Source: Anaerolineae bacterium
GTDB taxonomy: Bacteria; Chloroflexota; Anaerolineae; Aggregatilineales; Phototrophicaceae
NCBI GenBank assembly: GCA_013360465.1
Contig: JABWBO010000027.1
Location: forward strand, 1 to 54,794
DNA: 54,794 nucleotides
Reading direction: 5' to 3'
The translations under genes were made by a program, and so were the position numbers. How positions within the stretch are numbered: the stretch's first letter is position 1; the number at the start of each line of letters is the position of its first letter. The notes beneath the pieces were generated by a model. That model was not told where the DNA came from. It ran no database searches and saw only the letters and a list, made by a program, of their open reading frames with translations. Below, one piece after another: positions 15,744 to 26,471 of the stretch.

Positions 15744-16322
15744 ATGCCCGATCATAAGCCGAAGAAATACCTACTCGTGGCATTGGTTGAGAACAAGCCG
15801 GGCGTTCTGAACCGCGTGGCAAGCCTGTTCCGCCGCCGCAATTTCAACGTGGACAGCCTGACCGTTGGCAGGACACATAAGCCGCATCTGTCGCGGATGA
15901 CCATCGCCGTCGATGCGACGCGAGGCGACGCCTTCAAGATTCATATGAATCTGCTGAAGCTGATCAACGTGGTGGATGTCGCGAACGTGTCGCACGAACC
16001 ACATGTCAGCCGCGATCTGGCATTGATCAAGGTCCGTGCGAATGATGCCGAGTCGCGCAATGGGCTGACGCTCATCTGCGAGCGTTATCCCGCGCGCATC
16101 GTGGACATCGGACCGGAAGTGGCAATCGTCGAAATCACGGCGCAGGAGGACCAGGTCGAGTCGTTGATCGACGAACTGAAGCCGATCGGAATCCTGGAAC
16201 TTGTGCGTACCGGCGTCGTGGCGATGGGACGCGGTGTGCGCATACTGGATTCGGACTATGAGCCGGTGAGTCCCATCACGGCGACAAGCGAAGCAAAGAG
16301 CTACGAAGTGTACAGCGTCTAG
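15744..16322 (+). CDS. ilvN: Acetolactate synthase, small regulatory subunit
   Basis: 192-residue ACT-domain subunit that activates IlvB and confers end-product (valine) feedback. The N-terminal ACT domain reads [21 protein letters not shown], followed by [12 protein letters not shown]. The second half contains the conserved ALIKV and [13 protein letters not shown] segments. The C terminus extends about 25 residues past the usual end. It lies directly downstream of ilvB, as expected for a heteromeric enzyme. Confidence 0.94.
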   Translation: MPDHKPKKYLLVALVENKPGVLNRVASLFRRRNFNVDSLTVGRTHKPHLSRMTIAVDATRGDAFKIHMNLLKLINVVDVANVSHEPHVSRDLALIKVRANDAESRNGLTLICERYPARIVDIGPEVAIVEITAQEDQVESLIDELKPIGILELVRTGVVAMGRGVRILDSDYEPVSPITATSEAKSYEVYSV

Positions 16323-16346
16323 ACTGCTGCGCGCGAGGGGGCGGCG

Positions 16347-16375
16347 CTGGCAGTCGCCCCGACGAACACTATAAT
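16347..16375 (+). promoter_or_regulatory. Possible internal promoter before ilvC
   Basis: CTGGCA (16347-16352), a 17-base spacer and a perfect TATAAT (16370-16375), 31 bases before the ilvC start. A GC hairpin GGGGCG/CGCCCC (about 16337-16360) overlaps the -35. It could supply extra ilvC-leu transcripts that escape the upstream attenuator. Confidence 0.5.
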
Positions 16376-16405
16376 TCAGCGAAACACACCGGGAGAGAAC
16401 ACCAG

Positions 16406-17416
16406 ATGGCAACAATGTACTACGATAAGGATGCGGATCTGTCGCTGCTCAATGGCAAGACCATCGCCATCATAGGCTATGGCAGCCAGGGACATGCCCA
16501 TGCCTTGAATGCGCGCGACAGCGGCTGCAAGGTCATCGTCGGTTTGCACGAGGGCAGCAAGAGCCGAGCGAAGGCGCAAGAAGATAGTCTGGCGGTGATG
16601 TCCGTTGCCGACGCAACCAAGGCGGCAGATATCGTGATGGTGCTGATCCCGGACACGATGCAGGCGGTAGTCTATGCCAACGACATCGGACCGAATCTCA
16701 AGCCCGGCGCGATGCTGATGTTCGCGCATGGCTTCAACATCCATTACAAGACGATCAGCCCGCCGCCCTCGGTGGATGTCTCGATGGTCGCGCCGAAAGC
16801 GCCGGGACATCGCGTCCGCGAGGTTTTCAAGGAAGGCGCCGGGACGCCGGGGCTTCTGGCAGTACATCAGGACGCGACAGGACAGGCGAAGGCGCTGGGG
16901 CTTGCCTATGCCAAAGCCATTGGCTGCACCCGCGCCGGCGTCATCGAAACGAGCTTCAAAGAAGAGACGGAGACGGATCTGTTCGGCGAACAGGTCGTCC
17001 TCTGCGGGGGAGTCACTGCGCTGGTGCGCGCGGCGTTTGAGACTCTAGTGAAAGCGGGTTACCAGCCGGAAATTGCTTATTTCGAGTGCCTGCATGAGTT
17101 GAAGCTGATCGTCGACTTGATGTATGAAGGCGGCATGAGCTACATGTGGTACAGCGTCAGCGACACTGCCGAATATGGCGGGTACACGGTTGGCGATCAG
17201 GTCGAGGGCGAGGTCAAGGAGATGTTCGCCGGCGTCCTGTCACGCATTCAGGATGGCTCCTTTGCCAAGGAGTGGATTGATGAAAACAAGAACGGCCGTC
17301 CGAACTTCCGCCCGCGTCGCGCTCGCGAACATGACCTCCTGATCGAGAAAGTTGGTGCCGACCTGCGCGATCTGATGCCGTTCCTGAAGGCAAAGCGCAT
17401 CAAGCAGGCGGACTAG
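16406..17416 (+). CDS. ilvC: Ketol-acid reductoisomerase, class I
   Basis: Mg-dependent isomerisation and NAD(P)H reduction of acetolactate and acetohydroxybutyrate to dihydroxy acids. At 336 residues it is a class I (short) enzyme. It has the Rossmann motif [12 protein letters not shown] near residue 25 and the cofactor-specificity loop [12 protein letters not shown], whose serines suggest NADPH. The C-terminal knotted domain has [14 protein letters not shown] and the metal/substrate residues in [18 protein letters not shown] and the S-x-T-AEYGG motif. GGGAGAG precedes the ATG. Fourth gene of the operon. No ilvD follows anywhere in the window. Confidence 0.96.
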   Translation: MATMYYDKDADLSLLNGKTIAIIGYGSQGHAHALNARDSGCKVIVGLHEGSKSRAKAQEDSLAVMSVADATKAADIVMVLIPDTMQAVVYANDIGPNLKPGAMLMFAHGFNIHYKTISPPPSVDVSMVAPKAPGHRVREVFKEGAGTPGLLAVHQDATGQAKALGLAYAKAIGCTRAGVIETSFKEETETDLFGEQVVLCGGVTALVRAAFETLVKAGYQPEIAYFECLHELKLIVDLMYEGGMSYMWYSVSDTAEYGGYTVGDQVEGEVKEMFAGVLSRIQDGSFAKEWIDENKNGRPNFRPRRAREHDLLIEKVGADLRDLMPFLKAKRIKQAD

Positions 17417-17565
17417 GCTGGCGACTCGGTTGAGATCGGGAGAGGCGTGATGGTTGATAACGATGGCGGCGTAGCTAGAGAAGGGGGTGATCCTTTTGGC
17501 AGACGACAGCCTTGCTGACCTTAGAAGCTGGAATTTGCGCACTGAATCGAAAGGATTGCCCTCTG

Positions 17566-19188
17566 ATGGCAAGCAGAGTCATTGACGAAAGCGTCGTATT
17601 GTTCTTCGACACCACGCTGCGCGACGGCGAACAAAGCCCTGGCGCAACACTGAGCAGCGCCGAGAAGCTGGAGATCGCTCGCCAGCTGGCGCGGCTGGGC
17701 GTTGATATCATCGAAGCCGGTTTTCCCGCCGCCTCTCCCGATGATCTTGCGGCAGTACAGCGCATCGCCCGCGAAGTTGGCACACCCGATGGACCTGTCA
17801 TCTGCGGGCTGGCGCGGGCGGTTGACAAGGACATCATTACCTGCTGGGAAGGTGTGAAGGACGCCGCAAAACCGCGCATCCACACCTTCCTGGGCACATC
17901 AGATATTCATCTGAAGTACCAGACCGGTTTGAGCCGAGCCGAGGCGCTGGAGGTTGTGCGCAAGGCGGTCACATTGGCGCACAGCTTCACAGACGATGTG
18001 GAATTCAGTCCGATGGACGCAGGACGAACCGATCCCCAATTCCTGGTGGAGGTCTGCACGGTCGCCGTCGCCTGCGGTGCGACGACTCTCAATATCCCCG
18101 ATACCGTCGGCTATGTCACCCCTCAGGAATGGTATGAGACGATTACCAACCTGATTGCCGAGACGCCAGGAGCGGGCAAGGGCAGCGGGGTCATCTGGTC
18201 GGTACACTGCCACAACGATTTGGGATTGGCGACGGCGAATTCGCTGGCGGGTGTTCTGGCAGGTGCGCGCCAGGTTGAGGTCACTATCAACGGCATCGGA
18301 GAACGTGCCGGCAACACCAGCCTTGAAGAGGTCGCGATGGCGCTGCATACCCGCGCGCCGTATTACAACCTGAAGACGCACATCAACACCCGTGAAATTG
18401 TCAAGACCAGTCGCATGGTGAGCAACTATACCGGCATGCATGTTCAGCCCAACAAAGCCGTCGTTGGTGCAAATGCTTTCGCCCACGAAGCCGGCATCCA
18501 TCAGGACGGGATGCTGAAACATGCCAGCACCTACGAGATCATGACCCCGGAAAGCGTCGGATGGACGCAAAGCCGCCTGGTACTTGGCAAACACAGCGGA
18601 CGCCACGCGCTCAAGGTACGCCTGCAGGAACTGGGCTATGAACTTGACAAAGACCAGTTGAACCACATTTTCGGTCGTTTCAAGACGCTTGCTGACGCCA
18701 AAAAGAACGTGACAGACGCCGACCTCGAGGCGTTGATGACCGACGAACTCAATCGCCCGACGGAGTTTTTTCGCCTACAGGATATCCAGATCACCTCCGG
18801 CACCATGGGGATGCCGACGGCGACGGCCCGGTTGGTCGATATTGACGGGCGGGAGTTTGTACAGGCGGCGGTAGGCGTAGGTCCAGTCGACGCCTGTTTC
18901 AAGGCGCTCGATGCGGTCATCCAGTGCCCAAATACGCTGATCGAGTACAGCGTCCACAGCGTCACCGAGGGTATTGACGCGCTTGGCGAGGTGACAGTGA
19001 GAATCGCGCTTCCAGATGGCAGTCGATCCTTTGGTGGTTATGGCGCGGACAAAGATGTCATCGTCGCCAGCGTCAAAGCCTATCTCGCTGCGCTGAATCG
19101 CCTGATGGCGTCGACCGGCTACGGCGAGCATAAGCCAGAAGGAAGCGCCGCGACGCTGGGTGTTGCGGCGGCTCAGGGCGGATCTTGA
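17566..19188 (+). CDS. leuA: 2-isopropylmalate synthase
   Basis: Condenses acetyl-CoA with 2-oxoisovalerate, the first committed step to leucine. The 540-residue DRE-TIM metallolyase has [17 protein letters not shown] at the N terminus, GFPAASPDD, the metal-binding [30 protein letters not shown] and GIHQDGMLK, then the C-terminal allosteric dimer domain (about residues 385-510). This is the usual LeuA type 1 arrangement with predicted leucine feedback. The start is set at the ATG 17566 because upstream codons lack similarity. The preceding 149 bases (17417-17565) hold nothing I recognise. Confidence 0.95.
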   Translation: MASRVIDESVVLFFDTTLRDGEQSPGATLSSAEKLEIARQLARLGVDIIEAGFPAASPDDLAAVQRIAREVGTPDGPVICGLARAVDKDIITCWEGVKDAAKPRIHTFLGTSDIHLKYQTGLSRAEALEVVRKAVTLAHSFTDDVEFSPMDAGRTDPQFLVEVCTVAVACGATTLNIPDTVGYVTPQEWYETITNLIAETPGAGKGSGVIWSVHCHNDLGLATANSLAGVLAGARQVEVTINGIGERAGNTSLEEVAMALHTRAPYYNLKTHINTREIVKTSRMVSNYTGMHVQPNKAVVGANAFAHEAGIHQDGMLKHASTYEIMTPESVGWTQSRLVLGKHSGRHALKVRLQELGYELDKDQLNHIFGRFKTLADAKKNVTDADLEALMTDELNRPTEFFRLQDIQITSGTMGMPTATARLVDIDGREFVQAAVGVGPVDACFKALDAVIQCPNTLIEYSVHSVTEGIDALGEVTVRIALPDGSRSFGGYGADKDVIVASVKAYLAALNRLMASTGYGEHKPEGSAATLGVAAAQGGS

Positions 19189-19274
19189 CATCCCAACAAT
19201 TTCAACCCGCGCTGCCTGCATGGATTCGACAGCGGCAGCGCGGCAAACCCTTCAATCGAACTTGACGGAGAGTG

Positions 19275-20723
19275 ATGAAAACGATGTCTGGCGGTAAGAC
19301 GCTGTTTGAGAAAGTCTGGAACAATCACGTCGTCCGACAGCAGGCTGACGATCTTCCAGCCGTGCTGTATATCGACCTGCACCTGGTTCACGAGGTGACT
19401 TCGCCCCAGGCGTTCACCGAACTTCGCCAGCGCGGGCTGAAGGTCCGCCGCCCGGAACAAACACTGGGGACGATGGACCACAGTACGCCGACGACGCCGC
19501 GCGGACTGGATGGAATCATCCCCGTTGTGGATAGTCAGGCAGCGGCGCAGTTGGATGTGATGCGCAAGAACTGCGCCGACTTCGGTATTCCTCTGTACGA
19601 TCTGGGCACGCGCAATCAGGGTATTGTGCATGTGATTGGACCAGAGCAGGGATTGACGCAGCCGGGCATGACCATCGTCTGTGGAGACAGTCACACCAGC
19701 ACACACGGCGCTTTCGGCGCGCTGGCGTTCGGCATTGGAACCAGCGAAGTTGCCCATGTGCTGGCGAGTCAAACGCTGCTCCAGTACAAGCCCAGGACGA
19801 TGGCGATTCGCGTGGATGGGCATCTGCGCGAGGGCGTGACGGCAAAGGACATCATCCTTGCCATCATCGCCAAGATTGGGGTGGGCGGCGGGACCGGCTA
19901 CGTTCTCGAATACATGGGTGAGGCGATTCGGTCGCTCAGCATGGAAGGACGGATGACGATCTGCAATATGTCTATCGAAGGCGGGGCGCGGGCGGGCATG
20001 ATTGCCCCTGATGACACGACCTTCGATTACATCGCCGGACGCCCATCTGCGCCGAAAGGTGAGGCATGGGACCGTGCGGCGGCAGAGTGGCGACAGCTTC
20101 CTTCGGACACCGACGCCGTTTTCGATGCCGAAGTGACGCTTACCGCCGAAGAACTCGCTCCGATGATCACCTATGGGACGAACCCCGGTATGGGAATGGC
20201 GATTACCAGCCGCGTCCCCGACCCCGACCATCTGAGAGATGTCAGCCAGAAACTCGCGCTGGATAAGGCGCTGCGCTATATGGACCTTCAGCCAGGGCAA
20301 CCGCTACTGGGCAAGAAGATCGATGTGGTCTTCGTGGGAAGCTGCACCAACTCCCGCATCAGCGATCTGCGTGAAGCCGCCCGATTCATCGAGGGGCGCA
20401 GAGTCGCCGATGGGGTGCGGATGATGGTCGTGCCTGGTTCGCAGCAGGTGAAGCGGCAGGCAGAAAGCGAAGGGCTTGACCGCATCTTCAAAGAAGCTGG
20501 CGCAGAGTGGCGTGAGGCTGGCTGTTCGATGTGTATCGCGATGAATGGCGACCAGCTCCAGCCGGGACAGTACGCTGTCAGCACCAGCAATCGCAACTTT
20601 GAGGGGCGGCAGGGCAAGGGAGGACGAACGTTTCTCGCCAGCCCGCTGACAGCAGTCGCGGCAGCTGTCAACGGGGCGGTCACTGATCCTCGCACCATGG
20701 TCAATCAACGGGGGCGCGCATAA
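19275..20723 (+). CDS. leuC: 3-isopropylmalate dehydratase, large subunit
   Basis: Aconitase-family [4Fe-4S] subunit that isomerises 2- to 3-isopropylmalate, and citramalate to methylmalate in the CimA route. The 482-residue protein has the bacterial LeuC motifs [11 protein letters not shown] and [20 protein letters not shown]. The three cluster cysteines are the one in [11 protein letters not shown] and the pair in [11 protein letters not shown]. It starts at ATG 19275, 4-8 bases after GGAG; GTG 19272 and ATG 19284 are alternatives. Its stop is two bases from leuD. Confidence 0.96.
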   Translation: MKTMSGGKTLFEKVWNNHVVRQQADDLPAVLYIDLHLVHEVTSPQAFTELRQRGLKVRRPEQTLGTMDHSTPTTPRGLDGIIPVVDSQAAAQLDVMRKNCADFGIPLYDLGTRNQGIVHVIGPEQGLTQPGMTIVCGDSHTSTHGAFGALAFGIGTSEVAHVLASQTLLQYKPRTMAIRVDGHLREGVTAKDIILAIIAKIGVGGGTGYVLEYMGEAIRSLSMEGRMTICNMSIEGGARAGMIAPDDTTFDYIAGRPSAPKGEAWDRAAAEWRQLPSDTDAVFDAEVTLTAEELAPMITYGTNPGMGMAITSRVPDPDHLRDVSQKLALDKALRYMDLQPGQPLLGKKIDVVFVGSCTNSRISDLREAARFIEGRRVADGVRMMVVPGSQQVKRQAESEGLDRIFKEAGAEWREAGCSMCIAMNGDQLQPGQYAVSTSNRNFEGRQGKGGRTFLASPLTAVAAAVNGAVTDPRTMVNQRGRA

Positions 20724-20725
20724 CT

Positions 20726-21334
20726 ATGGAGCCGATCAGGCAGTTCGCCGGGCGGATCGTCGCCCTACCGATCAACGATATCGATACGGATCAGATCATC
20801 CCGGCGCGTTATCTCAAGGTGACGGACAAAGCCGGACTTGGCGCGGCGCTGTTCAGCGATTGGCGTTACAGCGCAGATGGGTCAGCGAAGCCAGATTTCG
20901 TCCTCAATCAGCCGGAGCATCAAGGCGCTTCTGTCTTGATCGGCGGGCATAATTTCGGCTGCGGCAGCTCGCGCGAACACGCGCCCTGGGCGCTCATCGG
21001 TGGGGGCTTCAAAGCCGTCATCAGCACCTATTTCGCCGATATTTTCCGCAGCAATTCGCTGAAAAACGGGCTGCTGCCGATCATCGTTGATGAGCAGACG
21101 CACCAGCAGTTGATCAGCATGGCACAGGAAGATGCCCTGACGGAAGTCACGATTGATCTGGAGTCCCAGACGGTTCGCCTGCCAGATGGACGGGCTGTGC
21201 AGTTCCCCATCGATGGCTTTTCCAAGCACTGCCTGCTCAATGGCGTAGATCAGCTTGGCTACTTGCTCAGCCTGGACGCCGAAACGGCGCGGTATGAGGC
21301 GTCACACGCCGCGCGCGTGAACACATTCGCTTAG
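20726..21334 (+). CDS. leuD: 3-isopropylmalate dehydratase, small subunit
   Basis: The swivel-domain partner of LeuC. At 202 residues it is the bacterial long form. It has [15 protein letters not shown] near residue 18 and [17 protein letters not shown], the substrate-binding loop, then [17 protein letters not shown]. Two bases downstream of leuC, as expected for a heterodimer. Confidence 0.96.
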   Translation: MEPIRQFAGRIVALPINDIDTDQIIPARYLKVTDKAGLGAALFSDWRYSADGSAKPDFVLNQPEHQGASVLIGGHNFGCGSSREHAPWALIGGGFKAVISTYFADIFRSNSLKNGLLPIIVDEQTHQQLISMAQEDALTEVTIDLESQTVRLPDGRAVQFPIDGFSKHCLLNGVDQLGYLLSLDAETARYEASHAARVNTFA

Positions 21335-21395
21335 TCATCAGCGGACGCCCTTCAAGGTGGATGGCGTCCTTTTCAACCAGTCAGAGAGGGATCCC

Positions 21396-22994
21396 ATGCG
21401 CATCGAGGTCTACGACACGACGCTGCGCGACGGAACGCAGCGCGAAGGAATCTCGCTGTCGGTTGCCGACAAACTTCGGGTAGCCGAGCTTCTGGATACG
21501 TTGGGCGTTGCCTACATTGAAGGCGGTTGGCCCGGTTCAAACCCGAAAGATGCCGCATTCTTCGAGGCAATACAGGGGGTTGAACTACGCCATGCGCGGA
21601 TCGCGGCGTTCGGTTCGACATGCCGCAAGAACAGCGATCCAGAGACGGATCCAAATATTGTCGCCCTGGTCGATGCGCATACGCCGGTCGTGACTCTGGT
21701 GGGCAAGACCTCGATGCTGCATGTGACGGATGTACTTCAGACGACGCCGGACGAGAATCTACGCATGATCCGCGAGAGCGTTCGTTATCTGAAGTCGATT
21801 GGCAAGGAAGTCATCTACGATGCCGAGCACTTCTTCGACGGCTGCAAGCTCGACTTCGAATACGGCTTCGACACCCTGCGCGCGGCGCTTGACGGTGGAG
21901 CAGACTGCCTCGTTCTGTGTGATACCAACGGCGGCTCAATGCCCTGGGAAGTCGAGCGCTTCGTGCGCCATGCCAAGGAATTGTTCGCCGGGGTCAGGGT
22001 TGGAGTACATACCCATAACGACGGCGAACTGGCGGTCGCCAACACGCTTGCCGGCGTGCGCGCGGGGGCGATCCATGTACAAGGGACCATCAACGGGTAC
22101 GGCGAACGCTGCGGCAATGCCAATCTGTGCAGCATCATCGCCGACCTGGAACTGAAGATGGGATACGATGCGCTTCCGGATCGAGGCATTCGTCACCTGA
22201 CCCACGTCTCACGTACCGTGACGGAGATCGCCAACCTCGCGCCCGATCATCATCTGGCGTATGTAGGAAAGAGCGCGTTTGCCCACAAGGGCGGCATCCA
22301 TGTCGCCGCGATGCGCCGCAATATCCACAGCTATCAGCACATCGAGCCTGAACTCGTCGGCAACTCGATGCGTATCCTCGTCTCCGACCTTTCGGGGCAG
22401 GGCAATCTGCTGAGCAAAGCCGAGGAATTTGGGCTGGATGTCTCGAAGGAAGAAGCAGTCAAGGTCCTGGAAGAGATCAAACAGCTCGAACACCAGGGCT
22501 TTGTTTTTGAAGGTGCAGAGGCGTCGGTCGCCGTCCGTTTGCATCGCGCTCGCCCCGATTACAAGCCGATCTTCACGCTGATTGATTTCACCGTGATCGT
22601 CGAAGATCGCAAGGGACGCGGCTCGATCAGCGAAGCGATGGTCAAGCTGGATGTCGATGGCGAAGTTGTCCACACGGCTGCCGAGGGCAACGGACCGGTC
22701 AACGCACTGGATATGGCGCTGCGCAAGGCACTGGTGCCGCGTTATCCTCAACTCGCGGACTTTCAGCTCGCCGACTACAAGGTGCGCATCCTGGACGGCG
22801 GGAACGGCACTGCGGCGGTCACGCGCGTACTCATCGACACCCAGCGGGCGACCCGGCGTTGGAGTACTGTGGGCGCCGGCAGCAATATCATCCGTGCCAG
22901 TTGGTTGGCATTAGTGGACAGCGTCGAGTATGGTTTGTGCGTCGCTGAAGAACACGACGAGACCCAGGCGGTCGAGAACGTAAATTTGATCTGA
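21396..22994 (+). CDS. cimA: (R)-citramalate synthase
   Basis: Condenses acetyl-CoA with pyruvate to citramalate, giving 2-oxobutyrate for isoleucine without threonine deaminase. It is a 532-residue LeuA paralogue of the TIGR00977-type subfamily. The opening [21 protein letters not shown] has the subfamily-specific REGIS rather than QSPG, and [12 protein letters not shown] replaces the Leu[24 protein letters not shown] and [11 protein letters not shown] are present, as is a C-terminal regulatory domain. The start at 21396 follows GAGAGGG; an upstream ATG at 21357 would add unlike residues. Lying between leuD and leuB, it can use the LeuCD-LeuB chain. Confidence 0.9.
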   Translation: MRIEVYDTTLRDGTQREGISLSVADKLRVAELLDTLGVAYIEGGWPGSNPKDAAFFEAIQGVELRHARIAAFGSTCRKNSDPETDPNIVALVDAHTPVVTLVGKTSMLHVTDVLQTTPDENLRMIRESVRYLKSIGKEVIYDAEHFFDGCKLDFEYGFDTLRAALDGGADCLVLCDTNGGSMPWEVERFVRHAKELFAGVRVGVHTHNDGELAVANTLAGVRAGAIHVQGTINGYGERCGNANLCSIIADLELKMGYDALPDRGIRHLTHVSRTVTEIANLAPDHHLAYVGKSAFAHKGGIHVAAMRRNIHSYQHIEPELVGNSMRILVSDLSGQGNLLSKAEEFGLDVSKEEAVKVLEEIKQLEHQGFVFEGAEASVAVRLHRARPDYKPIFTLIDFTVIVEDRKGRGSISEAMVKLDVDGEVVHTAAEGNGPVNALDMALRKALVPRYPQLADFQLADYKVRILDGGNGTAAVTRVLIDTQRATRRWSTVGAGSNIIRASWLALVDSVEYGLCVAEEHDETQAVENVNLI

Positions 22995-23037
22995 GCAGCG
23001 GAAATCGCTGCTGCATCGCAAAGGTGAGAAACGATAC

Positions 23038-24099
23038 ATGAAAGCCAGCATTGTCCTGCTGCCGGGAGACGGCATCGGTCCCGAAGTCACGGCGGCAGCC
23101 GTAACCGTTCTGCAAAAGATCGCCTCGCGCTTTGGACATGAGTTTGCGTTTCAGGATGCGCTGATCGGCGGCTGCGCCATCGATGCAACAGGGAGCGCGC
23201 TGCCCGACGAGACCCTGCGGGCTGCCGAAGTCTCCGATGCGATTCTGCTGGGTGCGGTAGGCGGTCCCAAGTGGGATAACCCGATGGCGGCAGTACGTCC
23301 AGAGCAAGGACTGCTCAAGATTCGAAAACACTTCGACCTTTACGCCAACCTTCGCCCAGTCAAGGCATATCCGGCGCTGGCTGCGCATACCCCGCTGCGC
23401 CCTGAGCTGCTGGAAGGCGTCGATATCCTGTTCGTCCGGGAGCTGACCGGCGGCATGTACTTTGGCGAGCGTAAAGAGCAGGGGGATGACGACTTCGCCT
23501 ATGACACCGAGTACTATTCGGTGTCGGAAGTCGAGCGCGTGGCGCATATCGCCTTTCGGGCGGCACAGGGACGCCGACGCAAGCTCACGTCGGTCGATAA
23601 GGCGAATGTCCTGGCGGCGATGCGTCTGTGGCGGCGGACGGTCGTCAAGGTCCATGAGGACTATGCCGACGTAACGCTCGATCATGTGCTGGTTGATTCC
23701 TGTACGATGCATCTGATCACCCGCCCGGCGAGCTTTGACGTGGTCGTCGCCAGCAACATGTTCGGCGACATCCTCAGCGATGAAGCTTCGGTGCTTGCCG
23801 GTTCACTGGGAATGCTTCCCTCTGCGTCGTTGGGAGCCGGCAGCATCGGCTTGTACGAACCGGTGCATGGTTCTGCGCCCGACATCGCCGGGCAGGGAAA
23901 AGCAAATCCGACGGGGGCCATTCTCAGCGCTGCCATGATGCTGCGATACAGTCTGAAATTGGAAGCCGAAGCGGCGGCAGTGGAACGGGCGGTGGATGCG
24001 ACGCTGGCATCCGGCGCGCGGACGGCGGATATTGCGCCGCGCGGCGGTTCGTATATCAGCACACAAGAATACCTGGCGGCTGTGCTGGCAGCCCTATAA
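23038..24099 (+). CDS. leuB: 3-isopropylmalate dehydrogenase
   Basis: NAD-dependent oxidative decarboxylation of 3-isopropylmalate, and of 3-methylmalate in the CimA route. The 353-residue protein has [22 protein letters not shown], the Arg pair in [25 protein letters not shown], the active-site Tyr in [15 protein letters not shown], the Lys in SVDKANVL, the metal aspartates in [12 protein letters not shown] and the NAD loop [12 protein letters not shown]. Last gene of the operon. Confidence 0.96.
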   Translation: MKASIVLLPGDGIGPEVTAAAVTVLQKIASRFGHEFAFQDALIGGCAIDATGSALPDETLRAAEVSDAILLGAVGGPKWDNPMAAVRPEQGLLKIRKHFDLYANLRPVKAYPALAAHTPLRPELLEGVDILFVRELTGGMYFGERKEQGDDDFAYDTEYYSVSEVERVAHIAFRAAQGRRRKLTSVDKANVLAAMRLWRRTVVKVHEDYADVTLDHVLVDSCTMHLITRPASFDVVVASNMFGDILSDEASVLAGSLGMLPSASLGAGSIGLYEPVHGSAPDIAGQGKANPTGAILSAAMMLRYSLKLEAEAAAVERAVDATLASGARTADIAPRGGSYISTQEYLAAVLAAL

Positions 24100-24131
24100 G
24101 CCCGAAGGCAGAATCACAGCGGATGGATCAT

Positions 24132-24163
24132 GAGGACGGAGCGCTTGTCTGCGCTCCGTCCTC
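24132..24163. terminator. Terminator hairpin at the end of the ilv-leu operon
   Basis: Perfect 13-bp GC-rich stem 24132-24144 / 24151-24163 with a 6-base loop, placed between leuB and the convergent ClpN-kinase gene. Only a weak T-rich tail (GCTTCTT) follows on the plus strand. Likely bidirectional. Confidence 0.7.
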
Positions 24164-24171
24164 GCTTCTTG

Positions 24172-26106
24172 TCATGGCGCGTCGAATGAACCCGATGCGC
24201 CGCCGGTTGTCCGGGTTTCGGCGCCGTCATCCGGCTTCTTCTCTCTCAGTTCGTGGAACGCCAGCGCTGCCACGTAGAACATCAGCCGGCGTGCGCCGAG
24301 CGAAATGGTCTCCCATCCATAGGCGCGCATGGCAGCCATCGCCAAAGCGATATAGTATTCTCCCCAGGCTGACGGACGCGCCAGGCAGCGTTCTGCAACG
24401 GCTCGAACTGCCTGTATCGGCATCAGCGCGCGGCGAATCTCCGGCGCGGTGCCTGGAATCTCTTGCCCCTGGTTGATCAACGCAAGATAACCGATCAGAA
24501 AGCGAACCGAATCCCATTCGCCGCTCATCGCGGGCATGACCGTTTCGTTAAGCAGACTGAGTTCGAGCATCGCCCAGTCGAAGAGCGTATGTCCGTCCCG
24601 AGTCTGGGCAAAATCGATCAGGAACGGAGTGTTGTTTGCACCGACAAGGATGTTGCCCAGATGCATATCGCCGTGAATCTTGCTGAGCGAACCGTTGCAG
24701 AATTCCTCAAGGAGGGATTCGTACCGACGTAAGGGATTCGGCAGCCGTACAAGATGCTCGCTTCCAGGGATTGTATCGTCAGCCCCGTCGAAATCTGGGA
24801 TCAGTGCGCTGAGCGCCTGCATAAGGAGCGCGGCGCGAGTTTCGTAGACACGACCAACCATTCTCTCGACGATTTCGCCGCGAAAGAAGGCGAATTCAGA
24901 GAGGTTGATGCCGCGCACAAGAATCTTGTGCGCACGGCGTGAGGCTTCTGTGCCCTTGCCGATGGTGAGTTGAATCGAGTTCAGGTCGCGATAAACCCGA
25001 ATCACCGTAAAATCCTCGATAACCACCGGCGCGCCGTAGTCGAGGTCGCGCACCTGGTGAATCTTGACCGGATCGCGCACTACGACGGCATCTGGTGGCG
25101 CATCATGTTCCGGCAGGTAGTCGAGTACGAGGAGCGGTGGAAGCAGCCAGTCATATTCCGTCCAGACCGGGAAGCGATAGGGATAACGCTGATTCCACCA
25201 GGTTTTGCCAAAATACGGATAGATCGATTTCTGAATCCACTCGCCCAGGTTGCTGAGACTGCCTGCGGCTTCACGCAGGTCTCGGCTTTTGCCGTCGGCA
25301 TCGACGACAAAGGTGTAGCGCAGCCCGGCAAGATCAGAGGTTTCGACGGTGGTCGGCTTGTCTTCCAGCCGAGCAGTCAGGGGCGGCAGCGTACTCCGCA
25401 CATGCGCTTCGTAGCGCGCGGCTTCCTCCAGGATGCTGTCTGCATGATCGATTTTGACGACCAACGGCGACTGCATCCCGCCTTCGACGCCGTAGGGGGT
25501 TACGACGTAGAGCGCGGCAGACGAGTGACCGCCCAACAGCCGCCGTTCGATGCGGATTCTCGCGGAAGTCTGGAACATCCGCCGCATCACGAACAGGTGA
25601 TCTTCGGGGATTTCAGTCGAGACGTCAAAACCGGAGCCGAACTCGATTCGAAGATAGCTCGGCGTCATCCCGGTGATTGGCTGAGACGAAGAACTGCGCG
25701 CACGGTCTATCAACCCCTCAGGTTCGATGGCGAGGCGTCGGAGTACGCGAACTGGTATGCCCGCGCCTTCGTCGAGAATTGCTGTAAGAATATCGCGCTC
25801 GGTGATCTCGCTTCGACCATCGTCCAACGCCAGGTCGTTGGCGATGCCGAGTACGATGTCGGCGCGCGGCGTGTTCGGCATTCCTGCCCACAGGCGCTGC
25901 CGGTTGCCTTTGCCAGCGACACGGCGGATGGCATCTACGATGTAGCGCGGCGTGAATCCGTAGCTTTCAAGCAGGCTCGCCGTCAGCCCGCCCTGGATCT
26001 CCAACAGGCTGATGAACAGATGCTCGACGCCAAGATAATAGTGCCGCATGCGTATCGACTCTTGACGAGCGTTGATCAGGATATCGCCCAGGGTGACTTT
26101 TGCCAT
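24172..26106 (-). CDS. Clp N-domain fused to an APH/ChoK-type kinase domain with an inserted OB-like segment
   Basis: 644-residue protein. Residues 1-137 are a complete Clp N-terminal domain: two helical repeats, ARQESIRMRHYYLGVEHLFI and the DIVLGIANDLALDDG half ending near 137. In ClpC this domain recruits adaptors and phosphoarginine substrates, but no AAA+ module follows here. Residues about 160-620 are a kinase-like fold: N-lobe Lys in LVVKID (K218), the C-helix Glu near E227-E228, catalytic HGDMHLGN (478-485) and metal-binding Asp498 in LIDFAQT. This resembles the aminoglycoside/choline kinase clan or the TCAD9-type domain of predicted conflict systems. About residues 335-420 look like an OB-fold insertion. 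The ATG at 26106 is 8 bases after the FHA stop. Substrate unknown. Confidence 0.75.
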   Translation of the reverse strand: MAKVTLGDILINARQESIRMRHYYLGVEHLFISLLEIQGGLTASLLESYGFTPRYIVDAIRRVAGKGNRQRLWAGMPNTPRADIVLGIANDLALDDGRSEITERDILTAILDEGAGIPVRVLRRLAIEPEGLIDRARSSSSQPITGMTPSYLRIEFGSGFDVSTEIPEDHLFVMRRMFQTSARIRIERRLLGGHSSAALYVVTPYGVEGGMQSPLVVKIDHADSILEEAARYEAHVRSTLPPLTARLEDKPTTVETSDLAGLRYTFVVDADGKSRDLREAAGSLSNLGEWIQKSIYPYFGKTWWNQRYPYRFPVWTEYDWLLPPLLVLDYLPEHDAPPDAVVVRDPVKIHQVRDLDYGAPVVIEDFTVIRVYRDLNSIQLTIGKGTEASRRAHKILVRGINLSEFAFFRGEIVERMVGRVYETRAALLMQALSALIPDFDGADDTIPGSEHLVRLPNPLRRYESLLEEFCNGSLSKIHGDMHLGNILVGANNTPFLIDFAQTRDGHTLFDWAMLELSLLNETVMPAMSGEWDSVRFLIGYLALINQGQEIPGTAPEIRRALMPIQAVRAVAERCLARPSAWGEYYIALAMAAMRAYGWETISLGARRLMFYVAALAFHELREKKPDDGAETRTTGGASGSFDAP

Positions 26107-26114
26107 CGTTTGAC

Positions 26115-26459
26115 CTAGCTTTGCAGACGCAGCCAGGTGCGTCCCACGCGAAAGAGCTGTCCGCTCTCCAGCGGGACGGTACCACTGACGCGCGCGTCCT
26201 CGAATTGATCTTCCAGGAAGGTACCATTCTTGCTGTTGCAGTCTTCGAGATACCACTTGCCGTCGCGAAAGTGGATGAGCGCGTGGTAGCGGGAAACATA
26301 GGTGTCGTTCCTCAGGCAGACATCATTTTCCTCGCGGCGACCGATAGAGAGCGTCCATCCCTGGTCGTTGGCGCTGCCATTGGCGCTAAGCGCCATCTCA
26401 AGCAGAGTGCCATCCTCGACTCCGCTCATGATTGCCACGTCGATCGTCATGTCGTCCAT
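26115..26459 (-). CDS. Stand-alone FHA-domain protein
   Basis: 114-residue forkhead-associated domain, a phosphothreonine-peptide reader. The conserved residues are intact: GRR (40-42), S-R-x-H in VSRYHAL (56-59) and N-S-K-N-G-T (75-80). Nothing else is fused to it. It lies 12 bases after thrC and 8 bases before the ClpN-kinase gene on the same strand. The spacing implies that FHA and kinase are made together, the reader perhaps binding the kinase or its product. The link to thrC may be only positional. Confidence 0.88.
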   Translation of the reverse strand: MDDMTIDVAIMSGVEDGTLLEMALSANGSANDQGWTLSIGRREENDVCLRNDTYVSRYHALIHFRDGKWYLEDCNSKNGTFLEDQFEDARVSGTVPLESGQLFRVGRTWLRLQS

Positions 26460-26471
26460 CGATGCGTTCGC

